From NCBI GenBank assembly GCA_905234125.1, contig CAJOGQ010000001.1, positions 1 to 64,000 of the forward strand: a stretch of DNA of 64,000 nucleotides, given 5' to 3'. Shown piece after piece: positions 53,254-62,000 of the stretch. Under the pieces are notes generated by a model. The model was not told where the DNA came from and did not search any database. It saw only the letters and a program-made list of their open reading frames with translations. Position 1 is the stretch's first letter. Every line of letters starts with the position of its first letter. The DNA comes from an uncultured Bacteroidaceae bacterium. GTDB taxonomy: Bacteria > Bacteroidota > Bacteroidia > Bacteroidales > Bacteroidaceae. The translations under genes were made by a program, and so were the position numbers.

Positions 53254-53445
53254 ATGGGGTATGTCGAGCCTCTTTTCATCGTCGGGAACCTTTCCATGGG
53301 GTGTGGAATCCTTCTCGTCATCGCTGAGAACCTCTCCATAGGGTGTGAAATCCTTCTCGTCATCGCTGAGAACCTCTCCACGGGGTGTGAAATCCTTCTC
53401 AACATCGTCGGGAGCTTCTACATGGGGTGTGACGCCCCTCATCGC
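53254..53445. repeat. 42-bp tandem repeat, four full units plus a partial one
   Basis: Units start at 53254, 53296, 53338, 53380 and 53422, each beginning ATGGGGTGTG-like and containing ATCCTTCTCGTCATCGC. The period is 42 bp (14 codons, also 6 x 7 bp), so several frames stay open. On the minus strand one of them (53200-53460) reads as a 14-residue repeat FTPRGEVLSDDEKD. The repeat lies in the leader of the DUF6261 gene. There is no spacer diversity, so it is not a CRISPR array. Confidence 0.9.
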
Positions 53446-53563
53446 TCTACACTTCATCATGCACTTCTGCCACTTCCACAGGCGGAGGCCGTCCGCTATC
53501 TTTATGGTTTGACTTGTTTATATTCTTTCGGACTTATCTATTCTGAGGATTCAATCTCGCCCG

Positions 53564-53595
53564 CAAAGCTACGAAGTTGAATTTCCATTTCCAAG
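53564..53595 (-). promoter_or_regulatory. Candidate promoter for the DUF6261 gene
   Basis: Minus strand: CTTG (53592-53595), 20 bp, TAGCTTTG (53564-53571). It is nearly 400 bp upstream of the start codon. Confidence 0.5.
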
Positions 53596-53662
53596 CCTTT
53601 CCCCCATCTTTTCCCCATTTTCAACAAAGTTTAACATAAAACCTAATTTTTTTCCTCTTTTT

Positions 53663-53695
53663 CTTGTTCCGTATGACATTTTTTGCTTATCTTTG
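53663..53695 (+). promoter_or_regulatory. Promoter of the structured leader and lipoprotein genes
   Basis: CTTG (53663-53666), 21 bp, TATCTTTG (53688-53695). Transcription would start near 53701, about 255 nt upstream of the first lipoprotein. Confidence 0.55.
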
Positions 53696-53779
53696 CCCCG
53701 TGTTTCGAATGAGGCATGACATTTTATTTGCTCAAACCGCTTCTCAAACTTCCACATCAGACAAGCAAAAGAGCATCAA

Positions 53780-53907
53780 CTAACTACCTGTTGGAGTTCG
53801 CACCATGAAGTGCGGATTTCCTCATAAGGTAGTTAGGCTGTGGAAGGCCCGAGAAGCGTATGACGGAGGTCTGCACTTTCTTTGTGCCTGCAAGTTTGTG
53901 CAACCTC
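53780..53907 (+). ncRNA. Candidate structured RNA (leader or small RNA)
   Basis: Two folded domains. Domain 1: CTAACTACCT (53780-53789) pairs perfectly with AGGTAGTTAG (53827-53836) and encloses the hairpin CGCAC-CATGAA-GTGCG (53799-53814). Domain 2: GAGGT (53866-53870) pairs with ACCTC (53903-53907), enclosing GCAC-TTTCTTT-GTGC (53873-53887) and TGCA-AGTTTG-TGCA (53889-53902), a compact three-way junction. No known riboswitch motif (TPP, cobalamin, SAM, FMN, lysine) was recognised. No matching ORF and no clear T-run. It precedes the lipoprotein gene at 53955 by 47 bp. Confidence 0.45.
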
Positions 53908-53954
53908 AACGAGAATGAATCTTTTATTATTCACTAACTTAATTATATAATATT

Positions 53955-54383
53955 ATGAGATGTAAAAAAATTTTTTGGAGTTTGCTGACCATCATAATGG
54001 TCGCAATGCTGAGTGTTGTTTTTGTTTCATGTAGCAGTGACGATGGCGATGGCGATGATAATGCAGGAGGATCTTCATCGGTATCAGGACTTTACTATTA
54101 TGAAACTGGCGGTGGCGGTAGAACCGCTTATAATTTTGTGAACAGCAATACTGTAGATGTGTATGGTTCAATGACACAGGATGGGAATGCCACTTGGTTG
54201 GGGGAAAAGGGAGAATCGTTTCCGCTACGTAGCGGCTGGTACTATTGGAAAGGCAACAAGCACACCTACAGCTATTACATTGTAGGGGATTTGGTCGTTA
54301 TTGGCTCGGACAGGTTGATGACAATCAGTGGAAATACGCTTATCTATGATGATTTGGGTGTCGTACTTTATAAATGGAATTAA
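53955..54383 (+). CDS. Small lipoprotein of unknown function
   Basis: A 142-residue lipoprotein with signal (residues 5-23) and lipobox VFVSC followed by an acidic, Asp-rich linker (SSDDGDGDDN). The mature domain is aromatic-rich beta (YYYETGGGGRTAYNFV near 47-62). No family recognised. Composition is clearly more AT-rich, with codons such as ATT, GGA and TAT, than the flanking genes. The next lipoprotein gene starts 14 bp downstream and its signal peptide is similar, so the two probably form an operon and are related. Confidence 0.7.
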   Translation: MRCKKIFWSLLTIIMVAMLSVVFVSCSSDDGDGDDNAGGSSSVSGLYYYETGGGGRTAYNFVNSNTVDVYGSMTQDGNATWLGEKGESFPLRSGWYYWKGNKHTYSYYIVGDLVVIGSDRLMTISGNTLIYDDLGVVLYKWN

Positions 54384-54397
54384 AAAAATGATTGATT

Positions 54398-55468
54398 ATG
54401 AAAAAGAATTTTTTAAGCTTAATGGCCATTCTGATGGTCGCAATCGTGAGTGCATGCTTTGTTTCTTGTAGCAAAGATGACAGCAACAACAATGAAGAAT
54501 CGAACAACGAAACCTCTATTGTCGGAACATGGAGAAGGGATTTCAGTTGGGGATATATTCTTTTGACTCTGAATCCTGATGGGACAGGACTATTGAGCGA
54601 ATATGAAAAGGGAAAACTTGAATATTCCGATCCAATATCCTATTACTTCGACAAAGAAAAGGATAAATATATGATTATTGAGCAAGATGGGGAATATACA
54701 TACATCACTCCAGTTCAATATTACGATAAAACTACATTGGTAGTGATGGAGGACGGGGAAACCAAAACATGGACACGGGTGACAAGCGACAATGGCAACA
54801 ACAATGAAGAGTCGAACAATTCTGGCTCAATCATAGGGACGTGGCTTGACCAGTGGGGTGAAGGCCCAAGATCTTACACTGCCTACACCTTCTTCGAGAA
54901 GGGCAAGGGATTGTATTTTGACAAGGGGAATGGTGCAGAGGCATTCACCTACACATACAATCCCCAATCTCAATCAGTTATCATTGTTTACAGCGAATAT
55001 GACAAAGATGAGTTGTCAATATCTAAGTCGACATCCAATGGTCTGACCATAGAGGGCGATGAATATAAAAAGACTGAGTTGACGTATGACATGTTGATTC
55101 TTGGCGAATGGAATCTGCATGTCGGTGGTATCAATACTGATGGTGAATCCGGCAAAAGCACAAGAGTTGTGTTCACCGCAGACTGGAAAGTTGAAGGAAC
55201 TGGAACCTATGAAGCAAAAGACTACTACAACTCTGATGCGAGCGATGAATGGTATTATTCATTCTCTGGCCTAAGCGGAAAAGTCAGCGGAACATGGTCT
55301 ATTACCGATAACCGCCTATCCATCAAAGGTCAGTCACAGATAGCTGGTGAATACATCATTGAAGGACTTGTAGTGAATGGGTGCCGTCTCGTAAGAGCAA
55401 GTAATCCCGATGAATATCCTTATCTGACGGGAGGTTGGTGGCATCAGAGAATACCTTCGGGGTGGTAA
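54398..55468 (+). CDS. Lipocalin-like lipoprotein with repeated domains
   Basis: A 356-residue lipoprotein: signal, lipobox CFVSC (Cys near 24), then an Asn/Glu-rich linker. Two or three repeated beta domains each open with a lipocalin-like phrase: SIVGTWRRDFSWG (about 41), SIIGTWLDQWGEG (about 145) and LILGEWNLHVGG (about 234). The acidic-Asn linker NNNEESNN occurs twice. Function unknown; this type is often found in Bacteroidetes surface lipoproteins. The start is the ATG at 54398; an in-frame TTG two codons earlier is unlikely. AT-rich like its neighbour. A strong terminator follows. Confidence 0.78.
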   Translation: MKKNFLSLMAILMVAIVSACFVSCSKDDSNNNEESNNETSIVGTWRRDFSWGYILLTLNPDGTGLLSEYEKGKLEYSDPISYYFDKEKDKYMIIEQDGEYTYITPVQYYDKTTLVVMEDGETKTWTRVTSDNGNNNEESNNSGSIIGTWLDQWGEGPRSYTAYTFFEKGKGLYFDKGNGAEAFTYTYNPQSQSVIIVYSEYDKDELSISKSTSNGLTIEGDEYKKTELTYDMLILGEWNLHVGGINTDGESGKSTRVVFTADWKVEGTGTYEAKDYYNSDASDEWYYSFSGLSGKVSGTWSITDNRLSIKGQSQIAGEYIIEGLVVNGCRLVRASNPDEYPYLTGGWWHQRIPSGW

Positions 55469-55524
55469 ATACCAAGGCTGCCCCCTTAAAAGGGTGGACT
55501 TATGTTTGATGACAGAAAAAAATC

Positions 55525-55577
55525 ACTTCGGGAAGATGCCACTGAATTAGTCAGTGCGTCCTCCCGAAGTTTTTTCT
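55525..55577 (+). terminator. Strong terminator of the lipoprotein operon
   Basis: ACTTCGGGA (55525-55533) pairs with TCCCGAAGT (55562-55570), with an inner stem CACTGA/TCAGTG, followed by T6. An A-run on the 5' side makes it possibly bidirectional. Confidence 0.85.
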
Positions 55578-55739
55578 GTATAGAATATTACTCGATTGCT
55601 TCATCATTTCATACAGATACGCGGGGCTTTGCACATAGAGTTAGTTCACCTCGTCCTATTTGATGGTGTATAAGTTTGCGGGGGTTATTCAGGTTTGTTG
55701 GTCAAGATGCTAATGGTTTCATCGAACTCGGCAAGGATT

Positions 55740-55880
55740 TTATAATCTCTTGCGTTCTTCGCGGATTCTTTTATGCTCTTCGTCTGCCTGCTCCTGCCAC
55801 TCGCGCTTCTTGCGGATGGACTCTCGGACTGCGGCGATGATTTCGTCGCGTGTGCGGTTTTTGTAAGCTACTGATACCAT
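55740..55880 (-). CDS. Small charged 46-residue protein, possibly frameshifted
   Basis: A short minus-strand frame starts MVSVAYKNRTRDEIIAAVRE and continues with a Lys/Arg/Glu-rich helix, ending at TAA 55740-55742. A -7 element TACCTTTG lies 30 bp upstream (55911-55918), which supports expression. Composition suggests a single amphipathic helix or coiled coil. Shifting to the +1 frame at about residue 38 gives a plausible continuation (ARDYKILAEFDETISILTNK), so a longer ancestral gene that has suffered a frameshift is possible. Function unknown. Confidence 0.5.
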   Translation of the reverse strand: MVSVAYKNRTRDEIIAAVRESIRKKREWQEQADEEHKRIREERKRL

Positions 55881-55910
55881 AACAATCTATTTTAAATTAC
55901 TTTTCGCTTG

Positions 55911-55918
55911 CAAAGGTA
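55911..55918 (-). promoter_or_regulatory. -7 element for the small charged ORF
   Basis: Minus strand TACCTTTG, 30 bp upstream of the ATG. No clear -33. Confidence 0.4.
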
Positions 55919-55977
55919 AGTATTTCTTCTCAATGAAAAAAGAAATCGGGAAGTTTTTTTGAAAGAAATGGTTGATA

Positions 55978-56925
55978 TCATTTCCTCACCCTCCACAACT
56001 GCCAGGAGTTGACGAGGTTGTGCCACAAGGAATAGAATCCGCCGGCTAAGGCCGTGACGGGATTGAGGAAGGTGTAGCCCATCCAGATGGCGAAGACCGT
56101 GTTCTTCTGTCCGAGGCTCTGCGTGCCTGCCACCGGTTCCCCATGCTTGCGTCCGATGAGCCGACCCAGCACGAACTGGAGCAGGCAGCAGAGGAAGGAG
56201 GCGATGGCGATGCCGACCATGTTCCAGAGGCTCTCCTCGCTGTGCACCAGCGCCTTAACCGACACGCCGATGGCCAACGAAAGGGACACCGCCCAGAGAT
56301 TGAAAGCTAAGTTGGGCTGGCGCAGGATGAAGGCGTGGAACCGCGGGAACAGATGCCTCACCAGCCATGCCACCACCAAGGGCATGATGAGCAGAGGGAA
56401 GACTTTCGCCAGAATGAGCAGGAAGGAAATCTCGAATGTCATGCCAGGCGTCGCACTCTCGTGGAGAAACGGCACCATCGCCGGCACGACCAGCGACACG
56501 GCCAGATTGATGAGACATGTGTAGCTGACCACCACGTTGGCATTGCCATGGAGTCGGGTCGTCACCACTGCCGCAGCTGTCGCCGTCGGACAAATCATGC
56601 AGATCATCGCGCTCTCCACCACCACCCGGCTCGGCATCTCTGGCATCCACACCACCAGCAAACCCATCGCCACGAAACTCACCACCTGAATGGCGAGCAA
56701 CTTCAGCATCCATGCCCGGGGCTTCAGCTCGCGAATGCCCATGCGGCAGAAACTGACGAACAGCATGCAGAAGAGGAGGGTCGGCTGCACATAGCTGATA
56801 GCCTTGAGCACGACCTCGTGCGTCGCGTCCAACGCCGGAATGCTTACATATATATAATAGGAGGCCGCGCCGACCGCCATCGCTATCGGCAACATCCAGT
56901 TTTTTATGAATGTGATGATTTTCAT
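55978..56925 (-). CDS. Bile acid:sodium symporter (BASS) family transporter
   Basis: A 315-residue membrane protein with about nine to ten helices, of the SBF/BASS family. The segment ICPTATAAAVVTTRLHGNANVVVSY near 115-140 corresponds to the helix-break region of these symporters. Substrates range from bile acids to pantothenate or other organic anions, so it cannot be assigned. The start at 56925 is chosen because an upstream Met (56958) lies before the -7 element at 56934-56941; that would make the transcript nearly leaderless. It is convergent with nothing close and divergent from queH. Confidence 0.82.
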   Translation of the reverse strand: MKIITFIKNWMLPIAMAVGAASYYIYVSIPALDATHEVVLKAISYVQPTLLFCMLFVSFCRMGIRELKPRAWMLKLLAIQVVSFVAMGLLVVWMPEMPSRVVVESAMICMICPTATAAAVVTTRLHGNANVVVSYTCLINLAVSLVVPAMVPFLHESATPGMTFEISFLLILAKVFPLLIMPLVVAWLVRHLFPRFHAFILRQPNLAFNLWAVSLSLAIGVSVKALVHSEESLWNMVGIAIASFLCCLLQFVLGRLIGRKHGEPVAGTQSLGQKNTVFAIWMGYTFLNPVTALAGGFYSLWHNLVNSWQLWRVRK

Positions 56926-56933
56926 TTCGACGG

Positions 56934-56941
56934 CAAAGTTA
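56934..56941 (-). promoter_or_regulatory. -7 element directly upstream of the BASS gene
   Basis: Minus strand TAACTTTG, only 8 bp before the start codon. Confidence 0.55.
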
Positions 56942-57016
56942 CGATTAAGTGAGCACATAATAAAGGAAAAAACAAAGGTTTTTGCTTTTCACTTTCCACT
57001 TTTCACCGAAATATGC

Positions 57017-57024
57017 TACCTTTG
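57017..57024 (+). promoter_or_regulatory. Promoter of queH
   Basis: TACCTTTG with a TTTC box 20 bp upstream (56993-56996). The ATG is 19 bp downstream. Confidence 0.6.
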
Positions 57025-57043
57025 CCCCACAAAAAGTCCGCAC

Positions 57044-57646
57044 ATGAAGAAAAAGAACGACATCATCATTCCGGAAGGCCTCCACGAAGTCCTGCTCCAT
57101 GCCTGTTGCGCTCCCTGCTCCTCCGCCATCGTCGAGTGGATGCTCGGGCACGACATCCGTCCGACCATCTTCTACTTCAACCCCAACATCTTCCCCCGCG
57201 AGGAGTACGACATCCGCAAGAACGAGAGCAAGCGTCACGCCGACAGCCTCGGCATCCGCTGGATAGACGGCGACTACGACCACGAGGCATGGCTGGAGCA
57301 AGTCCGAGGCCTCGAACACGAACCCGAACGCGGTTCCCGATGCCTCCAGTGCTTCCGCGTCCGTCTCACCGCCACCGCTCTCCAAGCCCAGCAACTCGGT
57401 CTACCCTACTTCGCCACCACCCTCGCCTCCTCCAGATGGAAAAGCCTCGAGCAAATCAACCAGGCCGGGATGGAAGCGGAAAAGAGCGTGGGAGTTTATT
57501 TCTGGCCACAAAATTGGCGCAAAGGAGGATTACAAGACCGTCGTAACCAGCTCCTTCGCGCCTATAACTTCTACAACCAGCAATACTGCGGTTGCGAATT
57601 CAGTTTCCGTTCATCACTTTGTTCCTCCGCCGAGGGCGATGTATAA
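57044..57646 (+). CDS. queH: Epoxyqueuosine reductase QueH
   Basis: QueH (DUF208) reduces epoxyqueuosine in tRNA to queuosine, the last step of that pathway, as an iron-sulphur alternative to QueG. The 200-residue product shows the required cysteines: HACCAPCS (C21, C22, C25) and RCLQCFRVRL (C100, C103), plus a terminal YCGCEFS. NPNIFPREEY and WLEQVRGLEHEPERG are also typical. ATG 57044 begins the family N-terminus. Its last 33 bp overlap the convergent TolC-2 gene, and the stop is at 57644-57646. Confidence 0.93.
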   Translation: MKKKNDIIIPEGLHEVLLHACCAPCSSAIVEWMLGHDIRPTIFYFNPNIFPREEYDIRKNESKRHADSLGIRWIDGDYDHEAWLEQVRGLEHEPERGSRCLQCFRVRLTATALQAQQLGLPYFATTLASSRWKSLEQINQAGMEAEKSVGVYFWPQNWRKGGLQDRRNQLLRAYNFYNQQYCGCEFSFRSSLCSSAEGDV

Positions 57647-59002
57647 AGCTATGAAGGCTTGCGCACCTTCGTAGAGGTTCATCGCCTGGCTGAGCTGAGC
57701 ACTCAGCAGACTCTCTTGGGCGGTGAGCACTTCGAGGTAACTTGCCTTTCCGTTGTCCATCAACTCGTGGGTGCCGGTGTATGCCTCATGAAGCACTTCA
57801 ACCTGACGCGTGTAGTAAACGTGCTTGTCGCGCGCAACCTCACAGTCAGCAATGGCCTCATTCACCTCATTGCCAGCGTTGATGACAGTCTGCATGAACT
57901 GGTTACGTACATTCTCCTGAGTCAATTTGCTGGTCTTCAGGTTGGCGGTCAACTTGCCGCGTGCGAAGATGGGCTGGGTGAGCGAAGCAACGGCACTCCA
58001 CAGAAGGCTTCCGGGATCTGCCACCACGCCGGCGCTATTCGTCCATCCTATCGAACCCGAGAGATTCAAGGATGGGTAGAAAGCCGATTTGGCCTCTTGC
58101 ACGTTGTAGAAAGCTTCCTCCATCGCATGCTCCGCCATACGAACATCAGGACGGCGTGTGAGCAGTTGGGCTGGAACACCAATGCTGAACTTCAGCGGCA
58201 GTTCATAGTCACCCCATTTCCTTCGCTGGATGTGCTGGGGCGTGATGCACAGCAGTTTGCAAAGGCTATTCTCTGCCTCACGGATGCTGCGACGGGTGTC
58301 GATAAGCTGGGTCTTCACGTTCAGATAGGAGGACTCCATCTGATTGACCGCCGTCGAGTATTCCTTACCGTTCTCCCAGAGAGCCTTTTCCGTGTCCAAA
58401 GAGGCCTTCCAGAGGCTGTCGGTGGAGATGAGGATTTCCATCTGTCGGTCGAGCACCAAAAGCAGGAGGTAGTGTTGCGCCACACTGCTGATGAGGTTCG
58501 CACGGACAGCTTCTTCTTGCGCCTGAGCCTGGAGAAGATAGGCCTTCGCCGCACGTTTCTTGCTCGTGATGGAGCCAAACACATCCAAATCCATGCTCAT
58601 CTGCAATGGCAGATCGTAAGCCTTCGAAGCCGTAGCGTAGTCGAAGCTTGACAACGTGCCGCTCGGTGAGAAGGACAGCGAAGGCAAGTAAGCCAGCTTG
58701 GCTGCACGTAAAGAGACCTGGGATTTCTCCACCGCGATGCGGGCGGACTTCAGGTCGGTGTTGCGCACCAGAGCCGAGTCGATAAGTTCCTGAAGCACGG
58801 GGTCGGTGAAGAACTCGCGCCATGAGATGTCTGGCAAAACAAGGGCTTCATTGGCTGACACCGTGCTGAGATCACGACCTTCAGCGTCTGTGCCGAACAC
58901 TCCGGCTGGCACATCGGCTGTCGACTGATATTTGTTGTAGAGGCCACAGCCCGTCAGCGCAAAGCAGGCGACTGTGGCAATGATATAGGCTATTCTTTTC
59001 AT
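57614..59002 (-). CDS. OprM/NodT-family lipoprotein channel of RND operon 2
   Basis: A 462-residue outer-membrane channel of the NodT/OprM type. Signal and lipobox ALTGC (Cys about 19) mark it as a lipoprotein, unlike the TolC of operon 1. Two coiled halves with SALVRNTDLKSARIAVEKSQ near 78 and RPDVRMAEHAMEEAFYNVQ near 284 are visible. It is the third gene of a minus-strand operon and starts 3 bp after the RND stop. Its 3' end overlaps queH by 33 bp. Confidence 0.92.
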   Translation of the reverse strand: MKRIAYIIATVACFALTGCGLYNKYQSTADVPAGVFGTDAEGRDLSTVSANEALVLPDISWREFFTDPVLQELIDSALVRNTDLKSARIAVEKSQVSLRAAKLAYLPSLSFSPSGTLSSFDYATASKAYDLPLQMSMDLDVFGSITSKKRAAKAYLLQAQAQEEAVRANLISSVAQHYLLLLVLDRQMEILISTDSLWKASLDTEKALWENGKEYSTAVNQMESSYLNVKTQLIDTRRSIREAENSLCKLLCITPQHIQRRKWGDYELPLKFSIGVPAQLLTRRPDVRMAEHAMEEAFYNVQEAKSAFYPSLNLSGSIGWTNSAGVVADPGSLLWSAVASLTQPIFARGKLTANLKTSKLTQENVRNQFMQTVINAGNEVNEAIADCEVARDKHVYYTRQVEVLHEAYTGTHELMDNGKASYLEVLTAQESLLSAQLSQAMNLYEGAQAFIALYIALGGGTK

Positions 59003-59005
59003 GAT

Positions 59006-62000
59006 TTATTCTTTTTCTTTATTCTGAACACTCCCTTGGAACTTCTCATGCAACGTCTGGAACACAATGAAGAAGGCAGGCACGACGAACAACAGGGCGA
59101 TGGTGCCGACTGTCATACCGCCGACGACGCCCATGGCGAGGGCACGGTTACCATTGGCACCGGCGCCACCCTCGATGATGAGCGGAATCATACCTGCAAT
59201 CATCGTGACAACCGTCATCAGAATCGGGCGCAGACGTTCCTGGCAGGCCTCAAAAGCGGCATCGACAATGCTCAAGCCTTGGGCACGGCGCTCGGAGGCG
59301 AACTCTGTGATGAGGATGGCCGTCTTCGCCAACAGACCGATAAGCATGATCACACCTGTCTGAAGATAGATGTTGTTGTCCGAGCCAGGCAGGTTAAACT
59401 TCGAGCAGACGTAGGCCATGATGAAGGCACCCATCAGTCCGAATGGCACACTGAGCAGCACAGCCATTGGCGTGAACCATGAGTTGTACAAAGAGGCAAG
59501 AATCAGGTAGATGAGTATCGCGCAGATGCAATAGATGAGCGTGGTGGTGTTGGAGTTGGCTGACTCCTCGACTTCGCGCGACATACCGCTATACTCATAC
59601 GTCGCAGTGGCGGGCATCTCCTGACGGAACACCTCTTCGATGGCCTTGTGAGCCTCACCCTCACTATAGCCGCTGGCGGTCGTGATGCTGGTCGTAATAC
59701 TCTGGAAGAGATTGAAGTGCTGGATGTTCGACGGACCCACAATCTCCTTGAGCGAGACGAACTGCGAGAGCGGCGACATCTTACCGTCCTTCACCTTCAC
59801 GAAGATGTTATTGAGCGACGAGGGGTCAAGACGGCTCTCTGGCGTAGCAGCAATCATAATGTAATAGACCTTACCGAACTGGTTGAAGTTGCCAATGTAC
59901 GAACCGCTACAATAAGTACCCAGCGTGTTGAGCACGGCCTTGGGCGACACACCAGAGCGGTCACACTGCGCAGCGTCAACATCAACCTGATATTTCGGGA
60001 AACGCTCTGAGTAGGTGGACATCGCCGAACTGATTTCGGGACGCTCCTCCAGTTTGGCCAGGAAGCGGTCGGTGCGCTTGGCGAACTCCGAAAGGTCGCC
60101 GTCGGTGGGGTCTTGTACCACGAGGCTCACGCCATTGCTCGTTCCGTAGCCCGGAATCTGAGGCATCTGGAACGGAATAATCGTCGCATTCTTGATGCTC
60201 TTACAAGCCATATAGAAACGATACATGACAAGCTCGACATTGTGGTTCATGCCCTCTCGATCGTCCCAGTTCTTCAGGCGTACACAAAGGAAGGCGTAGC
60301 TGGAGCCGTGGCCGGAAATCAAGCCATAACCGCTGGCGAATGCATAGCTCTCCATCTCCGGAATCTCCTTCACCTTTTCCTCCACCTGCTTCACCAATTC
60401 TTCGGTCTGCTCCAGGGTATAGCCCTCGGGAGCGCAAATCTCAGCCAAGAAGCAACCCTGGTCTTCCTGTGGAACGAGACCCGACGGCAAGTTCTTCATG
60501 AAGAAGACCAAAAGGGCACCGGCCAGCACGAGCAGAATCCATGCCATTGCGGGACGCTTGATGAACTTCTTCACGGCCTTCGAATATTTGTCCAAAATGG
60601 CGTTGTAGCTCAGGTCGTAGGCCATCTTCGTGTAGTATGTCAGCGACTTGCGGTTGGGCTTCGCGTCTGATGCCCTCAGCATGAAGGCGCAGAGAGCTGG
60701 ACAGAGCGTCAGAGCCGACACGCATGAGAGGCCGACCGACGAGGCGATGGTGACACCGAACTGCGTGAAGAACGTGCCCGATGTTCCACCCATGAACGTC
60801 ACGGGGATAAATACGGCCATAAATACCAAGGTACACGAGACAACTGCCACCGACACCTCGCTCATAGCCTGACGAGTGGCCTCGCGGGCATCGCTCATGC
60901 CTCCCTCGACCTTCGCCATGACGGCCTCAACCACCACGATGGCGTCGTCCACCACTGTACCAATGGCCAGCACGAGCGCGAAGAGCGTCAAGATGTTCAA
61001 CGAGAAGCCCGCCAACGACACGACGGCAAACGTGCCCATCAACGACACGACAATCGAGATGGATGGGATGATAGTGGCCTTGAAGTTCTGCAAGAAGAAG
61101 AACACCACGAGAATCACGAGGATGATGGCGATGATGAGCGTCTCCACCACGTTGTGGATGGCTGCGAAGAGGAAGTCGTCCGATGTCTGCATCGTGACGA
61201 ACTCCAGACCAGCGGGCATCGTCGGTTTCAAGTCGTCCAACATCTTCGTAATGCGGGCGTTCACTTCCGTAGCGTTGGCACCCGGTGACTGGAAAATCAT
61301 CATCAATGCGCCCGGTGCGCCGTTGATGTTGGAGCTATAGCTGTAGCTCTGTGCACCGATTTCCACGTCGGCCACGTCGCTCAGACGCAACAAGTGGCCG
61401 CCATCGGTGGTCTTCAGCACGATGTCGTTGAATTCTTCCACCGACTTCAGCGTGCCCTTATACTCCATCGAGTACTTGTACGTGTTCTTCGACTGCTCGC
61501 CAAAAGAACCCGTGGAGGACACAAAGCTCTGAGCATCGATGGCATTCGCGATGTCATTCGGATCCAGGCCGTACTGCGCCATCACGTCGGGCTTCATCCA
61601 CACGCGCAGGGCGAAAGTGTTACCCAGCGCCATCACCTCGCCGACACCAGTGATGCGTTGCACGCGGGGCTTGAGGTTGATGTCCACCCAGTTCGAGATG
61701 AAGTCGTCACTATATTTGCCGTCAGCGCTTCTCACGGCGATGATGCGCAGGATACTGCTCTGCTGTTTCGACACCGAAATACCCACCTTCGTCACGTCGG
61801 AAGGCAACTGCGACTCTGCTTTCGCCACACGGTTCTGCACGTTCACCGTCGCCATGTCGGGATCGGTGCCCGCCTCAAAATACACGTCGATGCTCACGTT
61901 GCCCGTTGTTGTGGCTTTCGAACTCATGTACATCATGCCTTCCACACCGTTGATGCTCTCCTCCAGAGGCTGGATGACCGACTTCATGATGGTGTTCGGG

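Noticed and set aside
53254-53445. CRISPR array
   Set aside because: The 42-bp units are contiguous with no unique spacers, and no cas gene is present.
53760-53950. Known riboswitch, tmRNA, RNase P or SRP RNA
   Set aside because: None of the conserved motifs of these RNAs that I can recall are present, so only a generic structured-RNA call is made.
54392-54397. TTG start for the lipocalin-like lipoprotein
   Set aside because: ATG 54398 starts a normal lipoprotein signal peptide.
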